This document shows, piece by piece, positions 1 to 6,576 of a stretch of DNA of 9,716 nt (the stretch's first letter is position 1; each line of letters begins with the position of its first letter). This DNA is from an uncultured Lachnospiraceae bacterium (GTDB lineage: Bacteria > Bacillota > Clostridia > Lachnospirales > Lachnospiraceae): the NCBI GenBank assembly GCA_947178115.1, contig CAMWXF010000043.1, positions 1-9,716 on the forward strand, given 5' to 3'. The notes under the pieces are model-generated. The model searched no databases. It was not told the DNA's origin and saw nothing but the letters and a program-made list of their open reading frames with translations. A program made the position numbers and the translations under genes.

Positions 1-540
1 CAACCCCACCTGATCCAGAACCGGCTTTGCCTCATCCTTGAGAAGCGTGCTGCCAGAATCAAAGAGAAGTGCACCCTTCAGCGTCAACTGCACATACTGG
101 GAAGTAATCTCGATATCGATCTCCTTACCCATGTCCTTCTCGTCAACCGCTTCCTGAATCTTCTCGGCAAGTTCCTCGGACTCTTCCATCTGCGCTTCTT
201 CTAACTGTTCCTGCGCAGCAGCTACAGCATCGGCTACATTTTCGTCAACGATCTCGCCCTCAGACAGCTTACCCGTACTATTAATAAAATCATCCAGTTC
301 ACTCAACTGGCTGGTGCCGTTACTGATCAGCATGCCGTCACCAATGGCTGAGGCTCCCTTATCAAACACAGAAAACGTCTGACTAAAAGATGCCACGATC
401 TGTTCCTGTGCAACCTCGTCAATAGTAGACATCGCAAAAAGCAACACGAAGAAACATAGAAGCAGATTCATCAGATCACTGAAAGTGGCCATCCACGCCG
501 GCGAGCCTTTTGGCGGGTCTTCCTGCTTCTTTTTAGCCAT
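1..540 (-). CDS. motB: Flagellar stator protein MotB (5' part, runs off the window)
   Basis: Stator subunit that anchors the motor to peptidoglycan and carries the ion-binding aspartate. The first 180 codons are present and the frame is open to the window edge. The N-terminus is basic (MAKKK). One membrane helix follows at about residues 16-38 (core FSDLMNLLLCFFVLLFAMS), with the expected ion-binding Asp at residue 22. A linker/plug region follows, with an acidic helical stretch at about 95-135. The start of the OmpA-like peptidoglycan-binding domain is seen from about 150 (LLFDSGSTLL). The C-terminal part of that domain is missing. The ATG at 540 has GGAGGTG seven bases upstream and overlaps the motA stop by 8 bases, so translation is probably coupled. 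The helix resembles PomB/MotS more than Escherichia coli MotB, which hints at sodium coupling (inference). Identification is firm. Confidence 0.95.
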   Translation of the reverse strand, partial: MAKKKQEDPPKGSPAWMATFSDLMNLLLCFFVLLFAMSTIDEVAQEQIVASFSQTFSVFDKGASAIGDGMLISNGTSQLSELDDFINSTGKLSEGEIVDENVADAVAAAQEQLEEAQMEESEELAEKIQEAVDEKDMGKEIDIEITSQYVQLTLKGALLFDSGSTLLKDEAKPVLDQVGL

Positions 541-1330
541 CTGCTTCACCTCCGCCTTCTTCATTCGAGGTGTTCCTGTCACCCGGTGCGATGAACGACT
601 TCAGTTTTTCTTCAATAACTCGCGGGTTCTCACCTGCCTGAATCGACAGAAGACCCTCTATCTCTATTTCTTTGACCATCATCTCTTCATCATTCTTACC
701 CTTCAGCTTCGTAGCCACCGGCGCACATATCCAGTTCGCCAATACGGAACCGTAGAATGTAGTGATAAGAGCAGTCGCCATATTAGGACCGATGGACGCA
801 AAATCAGACAGATCCTTAAGCATGAGAACCAGACCGATCAAGGTTCCGATCATACCCCATGCAGGACCCATCGCTCCTACATTCTCCCAAAAGCCGATCT
901 TATCTTTATGCCTGCCTTCTACACTGGCAAGCTCTGTTTCCATGATCGCACGTACCAGTTCGGGATCGGTACCGTCTACAACAAGCAGAATACCTTTCTT
1001 CAGAAATTCATCGTCAATATCTCCCGCCGCTTCTTCCAGAGAAAGCAGTCCCTCTTTACGGGCAACGTTGGAGAGATCGATAATCTTCTGAATAATCTCC
1101 GGAACATTCATGGCAGATTCCTTAAAAATCAACGTAAAGCTCTTCAGACCCCCAACGAAGTTAGACATCGAATAACTCGCCATAATACACATAAATGCGC
1201 CGCCGAATGTAATAAGCGCTGATGGTGCATGAAGAAAGCTGGTGACTGCTGAAAAGGTCTTGCCAAACACCATACCGAAAATCATCAACGCAAAACATGC
1301 CAATAAGCCGATAATTGAAGCTATATCCAT
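533..1330 (-). CDS. motA: Flagellar stator protein MotA (PomA-like)
   Basis: Membrane ring subunit of the stator, which turns ion flow into torque on FliG. The protein has 265 residues, usual for the family. Hydrophobic segments lie at about 4-23, 33-53, 152-173 and 182-204, giving the four-helix MotA topology. A large cytoplasmic loop (about 60-150) carries the charged torque region around R91 and E99/E100. Helix 3 contains PAWGMIGTLIGLVLML with the conserved Pro156. Helix 4 contains ITTFYGSVLANWICAP with the second conserved Pro at 204. Thr163, Thr190 and Thr191 match the threonines associated with sodium-type PomA. A GGGTGAG ribosome site precedes the ATG. flbD ends 20 bases upstream and motB overlaps the end by 8 bases, so flbD-motA-motB reads as one translational block. 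Confidence 0.96.
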   Translation of the reverse strand: MDIASIIGLLACFALMIFGMVFGKTFSAVTSFLHAPSALITFGGAFMCIMASYSMSNFVGGLKSFTLIFKESAMNVPEIIQKIIDLSNVARKEGLLSLEEAAGDIDDEFLKKGILLVVDGTDPELVRAIMETELASVEGRHKDKIGFWENVGAMGPAWGMIGTLIGLVLMLKDLSDFASIGPNMATALITTFYGSVLANWICAPVATKLKGKNDEEMMVKEIEIEGLLSIQAGENPRVIEEKLKSFIAPGDRNTSNEEGGGEADG

Positions 1331-1350
1331 CTGTACTCACCCGTTTTACA

Positions 1351-1536
1351 CTAATCTGCAAAAATATCCTTTCTATACGATTTTACTAGATTTTTCACTT
1401 CTTGTCTACTTTCTTTTACAATTATTTTACGCCCCGTCGTAAATGTCAGGACGGTGTCCGGCGTCTCTTCCACTAATTCCAGCAAATCGGGATTAATCAG
1501 AATCTTCACGCCGTTGATCTTCGTAACTTCTATCAT
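1351..1536 (-). CDS. flbD: FlbD/SwrD family flagellar protein
   Basis: A 61-residue protein of the FlbD family (B. subtilis SwrD/YlzI). The family pattern is visible: MIEVTKINGVKILINPDLLE at the N-terminus, then EETPDTVLTFTTGRKIIV, then a basic helix to the end. In B. subtilis, SwrD raises flagellar torque, apparently by supporting MotA/MotB levels (known for that species). It is a different protein from the Caulobacter regulator also called FlbD. The ATG at 1536 was chosen because the family begins with MI-x-(L/V)-T. The same frame stays open upstream to an ATG at 1710, but that extension is Cys-rich, unlike the family, and would cover the promoter. The ribosome site is weak (AGGGG about seven bases upstream). 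It directly precedes motA. Confidence 0.92.
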   Translation of the reverse strand: MIEVTKINGVKILINPDLLELVEETPDTVLTFTTGRKIIVKESRQEVKNLVKSYRKDIFAD

Positions 1537-1640
1537 CCCACACCCCTGTCTTTCCGTGCAGCCGGATCCCCGGTAAATCCGAATCACCATTATGTAGCAT
1601 ATCCGATACGTCATCATCTGTGACTGTATGGAACTTTTAT

Positions 1641-1669
1641 ATTCTACCACACATCTTCCAAAACTGCAA
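1641..1669 (-). promoter_or_regulatory. Candidate sigma-A promoter with extended -10 ahead of flbD-motA-motB
   Basis: On the minus strand, TTGCAG (1669-1664) is separated by exactly 17 bases from TAGAAT (1646-1641). The -10 differs from TATAAT at one base and is preceded by TG one base away, giving an extended -10. An eight-T run lies just upstream of the -35 and could act as an UP-like element. The site lies about 105 bases upstream of the flbD start and downstream of the hairpin that follows flgE. That placement would let the torque genes be expressed apart from the hook genes. The -35 matches only at its first three bases and one later base, so the call is moderate. Confidence 0.45.
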
Positions 1670-1712
1670 AAAAAATATATCATCTTTTCTGTACAAATAT
1701 AAGAACACATGA

Positions 1713-1746
1713 AGAGGAACCTTTCGCATATGCGAAAAGTCCCTCT
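1713..1746 (-). terminator. Hairpin after flgE: likely intrinsic terminator or attenuator
   Basis: A 34-base inverted repeat starts about 20 bases after the flgE stop. Its core is a perfect 16-base palindrome (TTTCGCATATGCGAAA, 1722-1737), flanked by AGAGG/CCTCT arms. In the minus-strand RNA the two apparent mismatches become G-U wobbles, giving 15 continuous pairs around a 4-base loop. The next 20 bases are U-rich, though not a pure U-run, so termination may be partial and allow read-through to flbD-motA-motB. The region from 1537 to 1766 has no gene apart from this hairpin and the promoter at 1641-1669. Confidence 0.6.
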
Positions 1747-1766
1747 GTTTATGCGCCTTGCAGCAC

Positions 1767-3776
1767 TTATCTCTTCAGATTGACAAGTTCTTCCAGCAGT
1801 GTATCAGAAGTGGTAATGATACGGCTGTTTGCCTGGAAACCACGCTGGGTGGTAATCATTGTAGTGAATTCGGAAGAAAGATCCACGTTACTCATCTCCA
1901 GTACGCCGGAAGTCATCTTTCCGCCGCTCTCCGTGATGTCCTTGCCGACACCGTCGAAGTCACCGGAGTTCATGGTCGCGGAGTACAGGTTGTCGCCCGC
2001 CTTGGAAAGACCGGACGCATTCGCAAATTCCGCTACCGCGATCTGTCCTAACAGCTTCGACAGACCGTTGGAATAGGATGCCGTGATCCGACCGTCCTGT
2101 CCTACCTCGATACCAATCAATTCTCCCGGCGCTCTACCCTTGCCGATGGTGTCACCGCCCTTACCGCCGGGTGTGATATCAAGCGTACACTTACCACCGT
2201 TACCGTAGTTCGTAACGGATGAGAAGTCGATCTCCACATTGTTGAACTGAGTCAGCTCTATGAGCTCCCCGCCCAGGGAAGAGGCGGATGAGTTAAAGGT
2301 AAGCGTCGCCGTATTACTGCCTGCACTTCCGATATATGAGAATTCTCCGGAGTCATGGTCGAACACAAGCGACACGCCGTTTGTCTGCGTTCTCTCAGTG
2401 ATCTGTGCTGCTCCGTCCGGCGCGATATACTCAATTGTATATGTCTTGCCGTCTCCGTCCGCTACATGATATACCTGCTTTAAGATTTCTTTCTCATCAT
2501 CCGGCATCTCTAACGTAATCCCGAAAGCATTGTCCTTACGCGTGGCATCAAGGGTTGGTGTAAACGTAGCGTCGAACTCGACCGACATCTCGCCTGCCGC
2601 ACCGTCTGTTACAGGCACAACGTTTACATTCGATACGCCTTCCAGTCCCATAGCACTGATTGCAGTCGTCCAGTCTGTCACCGGTACGCCGGTCGTTCCT
2701 GTCTCCGGTTTGGTATAATACTGACCGGTAGCATCATCATATCTTAAATTATAAGGTGCCGACTCTAACTGTGCTCTGGTCAATGTTACCTTACCGTGTA
2801 CTGTAACACTGTTCTCAGCACCTGCAGTAACAGTGCCGCCGTTCGCCGGAGTCGTGATCGTAACATTCTTACCTGCCGCAACCACCAGCGCATTATTACT
2901 ATATCCATCCAGAATACTTGAAAACGGCAGCTCTATATCAAACTTACTCGTACCGTCAAATTTCGCCGTGTTGTCCGGATTGTAGAGCATCGTCTTGCTG
3001 GTTGTGTTGTCTCCACCGAAATTCGCAATCTGGTTGATATTACTCAGATTATATTTCTTTACAAGAGACACGCCTGTGCTGTCTAAGATATCATCGAGCT
3101 GTACGCGGAATTCATCCTCGCTTCCGATTCCGTGGAAACTCATCTTCACCGTATACGCATATCCCTGTGCATCGAAGATCTGGAAGGTACGGATCGCGCC
3201 CGCAGTACTGTTGATAGACGTATCGGTCTTATCCAGAATACCGGATACATATGCAAGTGAAGTAGATTCCGGTGCGGAACTCAGATTATCCGGATGCATA
3301 ACCTGCAACGCGGACACCACATCCTGTCTGATATCACCGGTCTCCGGATCTACCTGCCATCCCATAACTTTAAAACCGGTATTCGCCATAACCAGATTTC
3401 CTGCACCGTCTATGGTGAAAGAACCGTCTCTGGTAAAGAAATTCTCGGAACCGTTGTTGACGATAAAGAATGAATCGCCCTCAATCATGATATCCCATGG
3501 GTTATTCGTAGACTGCGCAGAACCCTGCGTCGTGATCGCCGTAGAGATTGCACCCGTCTTAGCGCCCAGACCGATCTGTCTGGCGTTGATACCGCCTCGT
3601 CCGTTGTCGTTAGCGCCGGACGCCGCCTGTGTTGTCTGGTACAGCAGATCGCTGAATACCATGTTCTGTGATTTATATGCAGTTGTGTTGACGTTGGCAA
3701 TATTATTACCGATAACGTCCATTCTTGTCTGGTGTGTTCTAAGACCTGCCACACCAGAGAACAATGATCTCATCAT
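1767..3776 (-). CDS. flgE: Flagellar hook protein FlgE (enlarged)
   Basis: Structural subunit of the hook, the universal joint between rod and filament, exported by the flagellar type III system. The N-terminal rod/hook signature is clear (MMRSLFSGVAGLRTHQTRMD, then GNNIANVNTTAYK at about 23-35). The C-terminal D0 helix is also typical (EMSNVDLSSEFTTMITTQRG from about residue 627). The flagellar basal-body D1 segment DGSFTIDGAGNLVMANTGFKVMGWQV lies at about 117-142. At 669 residues it is far longer than E. coli FlgE (about 400) or B. subtilis FlgE (about 260). The excess lies at about 240-460 in the outer D2/D3 part and is rich in Thr, Asp and Gly. There is one Cys, at 530. AAGGAGG lies ten bases upstream of the first of two adjacent ATGs (3776 and 3773). 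The second could be the real start. Confidence 0.96.
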   Translation of the reverse strand: MMRSLFSGVAGLRTHQTRMDVIGNNIANVNTTAYKSQNMVFSDLLYQTTQAASGANDNGRGGINARQIGLGAKTGAISTAITTQGSAQSTNNPWDIMIEGDSFFIVNNGSENFFTRDGSFTIDGAGNLVMANTGFKVMGWQVDPETGDIRQDVVSALQVMHPDNLSSAPESTSLAYVSGILDKTDTSINSTAGAIRTFQIFDAQGYAYTVKMSFHGIGSEDEFRVQLDDILDSTGVSLVKKYNLSNINQIANFGGDNTTSKTMLYNPDNTAKFDGTSKFDIELPFSSILDGYSNNALVVAAGKNVTITTPANGGTVTAGAENSVTVHGKVTLTRAQLESAPYNLRYDDATGQYYTKPETGTTGVPVTDWTTAISAMGLEGVSNVNVVPVTDGAAGEMSVEFDATFTPTLDATRKDNAFGITLEMPDDEKEILKQVYHVADGDGKTYTIEYIAPDGAAQITERTQTNGVSLVFDHDSGEFSYIGSAGSNTATLTFNSSASSLGGELIELTQFNNVEIDFSSVTNYGNGGKCTLDITPGGKGGDTIGKGRAPGELIGIEVGQDGRITASYSNGLSKLLGQIAVAEFANASGLSKAGDNLYSATMNSGDFDGVGKDITESGGKMTSGVLEMSNVDLSSEFTTMITTQRGFQANSRIITTSDTLLEELVNLKR

Positions 3777-3812
3777 AGTGATATGACCTCCTTATATCTG
3801 TGTGAAACCGCC

Positions 3813-3860
3813 TGCCCCCTCTGTCAGTCAGGGGCATTAGCCTCCGTAAAGGTCCGGCTA
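3813..3860 (-). other. Two tandem inverted repeats between orf134 and flgE
   Basis: The first repeat pairs TAGCC (3856-3860, containing the stop codon of the upstream gene) with GGCTA (3838-3842) around 13 bases. The second pairs TGCCCC with GGGGCA (3831-3836 and 3813-3818) around 12 bases. In RNA the second stem gains a G-U pair. No U-run follows, so a terminator is unlikely. The flgE ribosome site lies about 20 bases further on. These may affect mRNA processing, stability or flgE translation (inference). Confidence 0.35.
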
Positions 3861-4262
3861 AATAATTACGGCTCCGTCAATATTGGTAAATACATTTTCG
3901 TCTGTTTCCGTCTGATCCATCGCGGTGATGACCGTCTGATTCGGTACATTCACAATAAATGCCAGTGAATCGACAATAACTAACGATTCATTGATTCCTT
4001 TCGCACCCGCTTTGGCTGCTCCCATGTTCAGGCGTTCCACCTGATCCTTCGTCAGTTCAATATTCCTGTCGTTAAGGCGGTTGGCTGCATGCTTGGAGAA
4101 TCTGACCTCTCCCTCTGTCCGGATACTGTCCGTCTTGCCGGATAAGATATCCTGAAAACTCGTGGTATTTGGTTTCGGCGCTCCTGCCTGCTGTCTGCCT
4201 GTGTTTAAATATTGATCCTGCAGCTGCTCTATGGAAAGGAATTGATTGCCTTGAATCTTCAT
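3858..4262 (-). CDS. Conserved flagellar-operon protein of unknown function (TIGR02530-type)
   Basis: A 134-residue soluble protein with no signal peptide or membrane segment. It matches the small family annotated only as 'flagellar operon protein', usually found between flgD and flgE in Firmicutes and related bacteria. The N-terminus is polar (residues 1-50, Gln/Thr-rich). The conserved core runs from about 53 to 134: VRFSKHAANRLNDRNIELTK, an alternating stretch that includes LVIVDSLAFIVNVPNQTVITA, and an end in FTNIDGAVII. The RFSKHAxxRLxxRxI motif is the family hallmark. The biochemical role is not established. Position suggests a role in hook assembly or export (inference). The ATG at 4262 has AAGGAGGAGAG upstream, a strong ribosome site. 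It lies 39 bases after flgD. Confidence 0.85.
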   Translation of the reverse strand: MKIQGNQFLSIEQLQDQYLNTGRQQAGAPKPNTTSFQDILSGKTDSIRTEGEVRFSKHAANRLNDRNIELTKDQVERLNMGAAKAGAKGINESLVIVDSLAFIVNVPNQTVITAMDQTETDENVFTNIDGAVII

Positions 4263-4289
4263 ATTCTCTCTCCTCCTTGAGATGACTGC

Positions 4290-4300
4290 CGCCTTAGGCG
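4290..4300 (-). other. Short hairpin just after the flgD stop
   Basis: CGCC and GGCG flank a three-base TAA loop, one base beyond the flgD stop codon on the minus strand. The stem has only four G-C pairs and no U-run follows, so it is not a convincing terminator. It is listed because the neighbouring gaps hold inverted repeats at the same relative place. Confidence 0.25.
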
Positions 4301-4301
4301 C

Positions 4302-4991
4302 TTAACTTTCTCCGGATCCTTCCGTCTTGGGTGTTTCATCACCATCCGTATTCGGTGTGATATCTTTCATTCTCTGAATATATTCTTCCGCTTTCTTGAT
4401 ATAATCGTCCGTAAGGAAGCCCTTCTGGTAGTCGTCCATGCCTTCGTAGATCTCTTCCAGTCTGTCTACCTTTTCCTTGTCATCCGTTGTCAACACACTG
4501 ACATCGGGAAGCTTATTGATAATATTCAGGAACTCTGCCGCCAATGCGTATGCATCCAGATATTTCTTATCCGCCACCTTATCCAGATCGTCTAAAGAAT
4601 ACAACTCTCCACCGATGGAAAGATACGCCTTGCCGCCCTCATATGATACATAATCCACATTACCCTGTACGGTCGTCGTTCTGCCTTGGCTGTCCGTTAC
4701 TGACATCAGCACCGTCTGTCCTACCAGACTGGAGGCTCTGGAAAGCTCCAGCGTCGCGCTCATATTCTGCATCTGCTCGAGTTCCGAGAACGTTGCGAAC
4801 TGGGAAATATACTCCGTGTTGGACGTAGGCTCCAAGGGATCCTGATACTTCATCTGTGCTACCAGAAGCTGCAGGAAAGCGTCCTTATCCAGACTGGAAT
4901 TGCCGGTCTTCTTCGCTTTTTCATTCGCCATGGATGCGGCTGATGTGTTATCGACGAATTTACCGTCTTTTACTTCCTGTACTACTCCCAT
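4302..4991 (-). CDS. flgD: Flagellar hook capping protein FlgD with extra C-terminal helical module
   Basis: Cap scaffold required for polymerisation of FlgE into the hook. The conserved N-terminal region is at about 33-80 (LDKDAFLQLLVAQMKYQDPL, then FATFSELEQM). A small beta-rich Tudor-like part follows at about 85-140 (SSLVGQTVLMSVTD to LYSLDDLDKV). The Ig-like insert found in many proteobacterial FlgD proteins appears absent, as in B. subtilis. At 229 residues it exceeds the B. subtilis protein (about 140) because of a tail. Residues 146-212 form a predicted three-helix segment, and a polar Thr/Glu/Gly-rich end follows. That segment resembles a module repeated in Firmicutes surface proteins (see findings). 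AGAGGAGATG lies upstream of the ATG at 4991. fliK ends 85 bases upstream. Confidence 0.94.
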   Translation of the reverse strand: MGVVQEVKDGKFVDNTSAASMANEKAKKTGNSSLDKDAFLQLLVAQMKYQDPLEPTSNTEYISQFATFSELEQMQNMSATLELSRASSLVGQTVLMSVTDSQGRTTTVQGNVDYVSYEGGKAYLSIGGELYSLDDLDKVADKKYLDAYALAAEFLNIINKLPDVSVLTTDDKEKVDRLEEIYEGMDDYQKGFLTDDYIKKAEEYIQRMKDITPNTDGDETPKTEGSGES

Positions 4992-5034
4992 TTACTTCAT
5001 CTCCTCTCATATTGGTTCACCCTGAGGTGTGTAA

Positions 5035-5059
5035 GCAGGAATACCTCTTAACTTCCTGC
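5035..5059 (-). other. Inverted repeat between fliK and flgD
   Basis: GCAGGAA (5059-5053 on the minus strand) pairs with TTCCTGC (5041-5035) around an 11-base loop, 17 bases after the fliK stop. The 7-bp stem is moderately GC-rich. The following bases (TTACACACC) are not a U-run, so termination is unlikely. It may be an mRNA-stability or processing hairpin (inference). Nothing else is evident in the 85-base gap apart from the flgD ribosome site. Confidence 0.35.
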
Positions 5060-5076
5060 CGTTCATGCCCTGCCTT

Positions 5077-6576
5077 CTAAGCAGTATAGTCTACCGTGCT
5101 GCCGTTTGCCTGCATCATTTCCACCGCGATACGCTCGGAATCTTCCATCTCGTCGAGCTCGGCTTCTTCTCCCAACTCCTCCATATTGATCCGTCTGGTA
5201 CTCTTCGGTGCTTTGCCCTGCTTACCATCCGCATTCTCATGTTCCTGCGAGAACTGCTGCCCGTACGCATGGTTTGCAACCGTAACTTCCACCGCATCGA
5301 CCTTGATCCCCTGCTCTTCGAACTGATTCTTAAGCTGGATCAGTTGTGTTTCAATGACTGCGCGGACTGTCTCGTTCTGAGTTGTGAAATGTGCCGTGAT
5401 CACGCCGTCTTTCGCAGCGATCTGTACGCCTACAGTACCCAGGCTTGCGGGATGCAGCTGTAACTCCATCTCCTGCGCCTCTGCTTTCAGGTTGATCTTC
5501 ATGTAATCCATGATCTGATTCATGATATCTTCCGTCTGCATCGAACGGTACTCTACGTTAACGGGTTCCGGTGTCTCGCCTGTCTCCATCGCTTTATCCA
5601 AGGTCTGTAAGAAAGCATTGCCTGCCTGGCTGCCGTCTCCCTTGCCGCTGTCAGCAGAAGCATTTCTCTCCCGCGTCTTATGTCCGGCCTGCACCTCCGT
5701 CTTCGGGGCGTCTGTCACTTCCTCCTGAACACTCTTATTGCCGCTTGCATCGTCCACGGTAACTTTAACCTGAACTGTCTTGCCGTCTTTCTGCACTGAT
5801 ACCGTATAATCCTTCATGCCTTCCAGATTTACCTCCGGTACATCTTCTGCCTCCGACGCATCTACTGCCTCCAAAACGTCAGGTTTACCGGCATCGGCAA
5901 TCATCTGTTCCATCAGCACGTTCACCTCATCTTCGGTCATGCCCAGCTCATCTGCCAGACTGCTCAGACTCTCTTCCACTGCACCAAGCAGATTTTGGAG
6001 ATTGTCATAAAGCGCCTCATCTGTCACCAGTGATAACTCGTCTGTGCTTCCCGTGATTTGGAGCAGAAGCTGTTTCAGATTGTCGGTATCAAACAACTGC
6101 ACTGCCGTAAGTCCCAGCACTGCCATGGCTTCTTCCACTTCTTCCGGTGTCACATCCATCTCTTTCGCGATTTCCTGCACCAGCTCTTTCGCGGTCTCTT
6201 CAATCTCTTCCGCTGCCTGTTTCGTCTCAGCATCAGTTCCGGAAGCTTCGGCAATCTTATCATTGTCTTTCTGTCCGGTCGCATCTTCGGCCTTACCGGA
6301 ATCGGGCTCCGCTTTCTTAGATGTTCCCTGCGTCGCAGCATCCTTTGACACCGTCGTCTCCGTCTTCGCCGTAGCGGCTACTCCCGCCGTCTGAACCGCG
6401 GCCGATGTATTAACCGCATTACCTGCCGCTTCCGTCCGCAGACTGCTGATCGTATCGCTTACCTTCGCCATGACCTGATTGAAGCTGTCCTGTGCAAGCC
6501 CATCCTGCTTCATACCTGCTGGGTCTGTCTGTCCCGCGGTGTAATTCAGCAGAGCATTCACATTGTTTACAGTCAT
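5077..6576 (-). CDS. fliK: Flagellar hook-length control protein FliK
   Basis: Secreted molecular ruler that measures hook length and switches the export gate from hook to filament substrates. The product has 499 residues. About 1-125 is low-complexity (Ala, Thr, Lys, Glu, Asp), as expected for a FliK N-terminus. About 125-230 is an acidic helical region with a repeated helix unit. About 250-345 is polar linker. The diagnostic C-terminal domain is at about 358-435 with MELQLHPASLGTVGVQIAAK and later QLKNQFEEQGIKVDAVEVTV. An acidic tail follows. The ATG at 6576 was chosen because AAGGAGG sits at ideal spacing. A TTG at 6597 is in frame but lies upstream of that ribosome site. Sequence outside the C-terminal domain is poorly conserved in this family, so the call rests on that domain and on position before flgD. 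Confidence 0.93.
   Translation of the reverse strand: MTVNNVNALLNYTAGQTDPAGMKQDGLAQDSFNQVMAKVSDTISSLRTEAAGNAVNTSAAVQTAGVAATAKTETTVSKDAATQGTSKKAEPDSGKAEDATGQKDNDKIAEASGTDAETKQAAEEIEETAKELVQEIAKEMDVTPEEVEEAMAVLGLTAVQLFDTDNLKQLLLQITGSTDELSLVTDEALYDNLQNLLGAVEESLSSLADELGMTEDEVNVLMEQMIADAGKPDVLEAVDASEAEDVPEVNLEGMKDYTVSVQKDGKTVQVKVTVDDASGNKSVQEEVTDAPKTEVQAGHKTRERNASADSGKGDGSQAGNAFLQTLDKAMETGETPEPVNVEYRSMQTEDIMNQIMDYMKINLKAEAQEMELQLHPASLGTVGVQIAAKDGVITAHFTTQNETVRAVIETQLIQLKNQFEEQGIKVDAVEVTVANHAYGQQFSQEHENADGKQGKAPKSTRRINMEELGEEAELDEMEDSERIAVEMMQANGSTVDYTA

Noticed and set aside
485..1222. Long plus-strand open frame (245 codons) opposite motA
   Set aside because: It lies antisense to a clear MotA, has a composition rich in Arg/His/Cys/Tyr typical of a shadow frame, and shows no domain pattern or ribosome site.
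1599..1606. TCGGATAT on the minus strand upstream of flbD as a sigma-28 -10
   Set aside because: It is only a near match to the consensus and has no TAAA-like element 14-16 bases upstream. The extended -10 site at 1641-1669 is better.
1668..1675. Eight-T run as the U-tract of the hairpin at 1713-1746
   Set aside because: It lies nearly 40 bases beyond the stem, too far for intrinsic termination. It fits better as AT-rich DNA next to the promoter.
1351..1710. N-terminally extended flbD starting at 1710
   Set aside because: The extra 58 residues are Cys/Tyr-rich and unlike the FlbD family, which starts MI-x-(L/V)-T. The extension would also read through the promoter candidate.
2187..2189. Single Cys530 of FlgE as a site for lysinoalanine cross-linking, as in spirochaete hooks
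   Set aside because: The cross-link is known from spirochaetes. One Cys with no matching motif around it is not evidence here.
2995..3786. Plus-strand open frame (263 codons) opposite the 5' part of flgE
   Set aside because: It is an antisense shadow of conserved FlgE sequence, and its hydrophobic look comes from complementing Asp/Asn/Thr-rich codons. No recognisable family.
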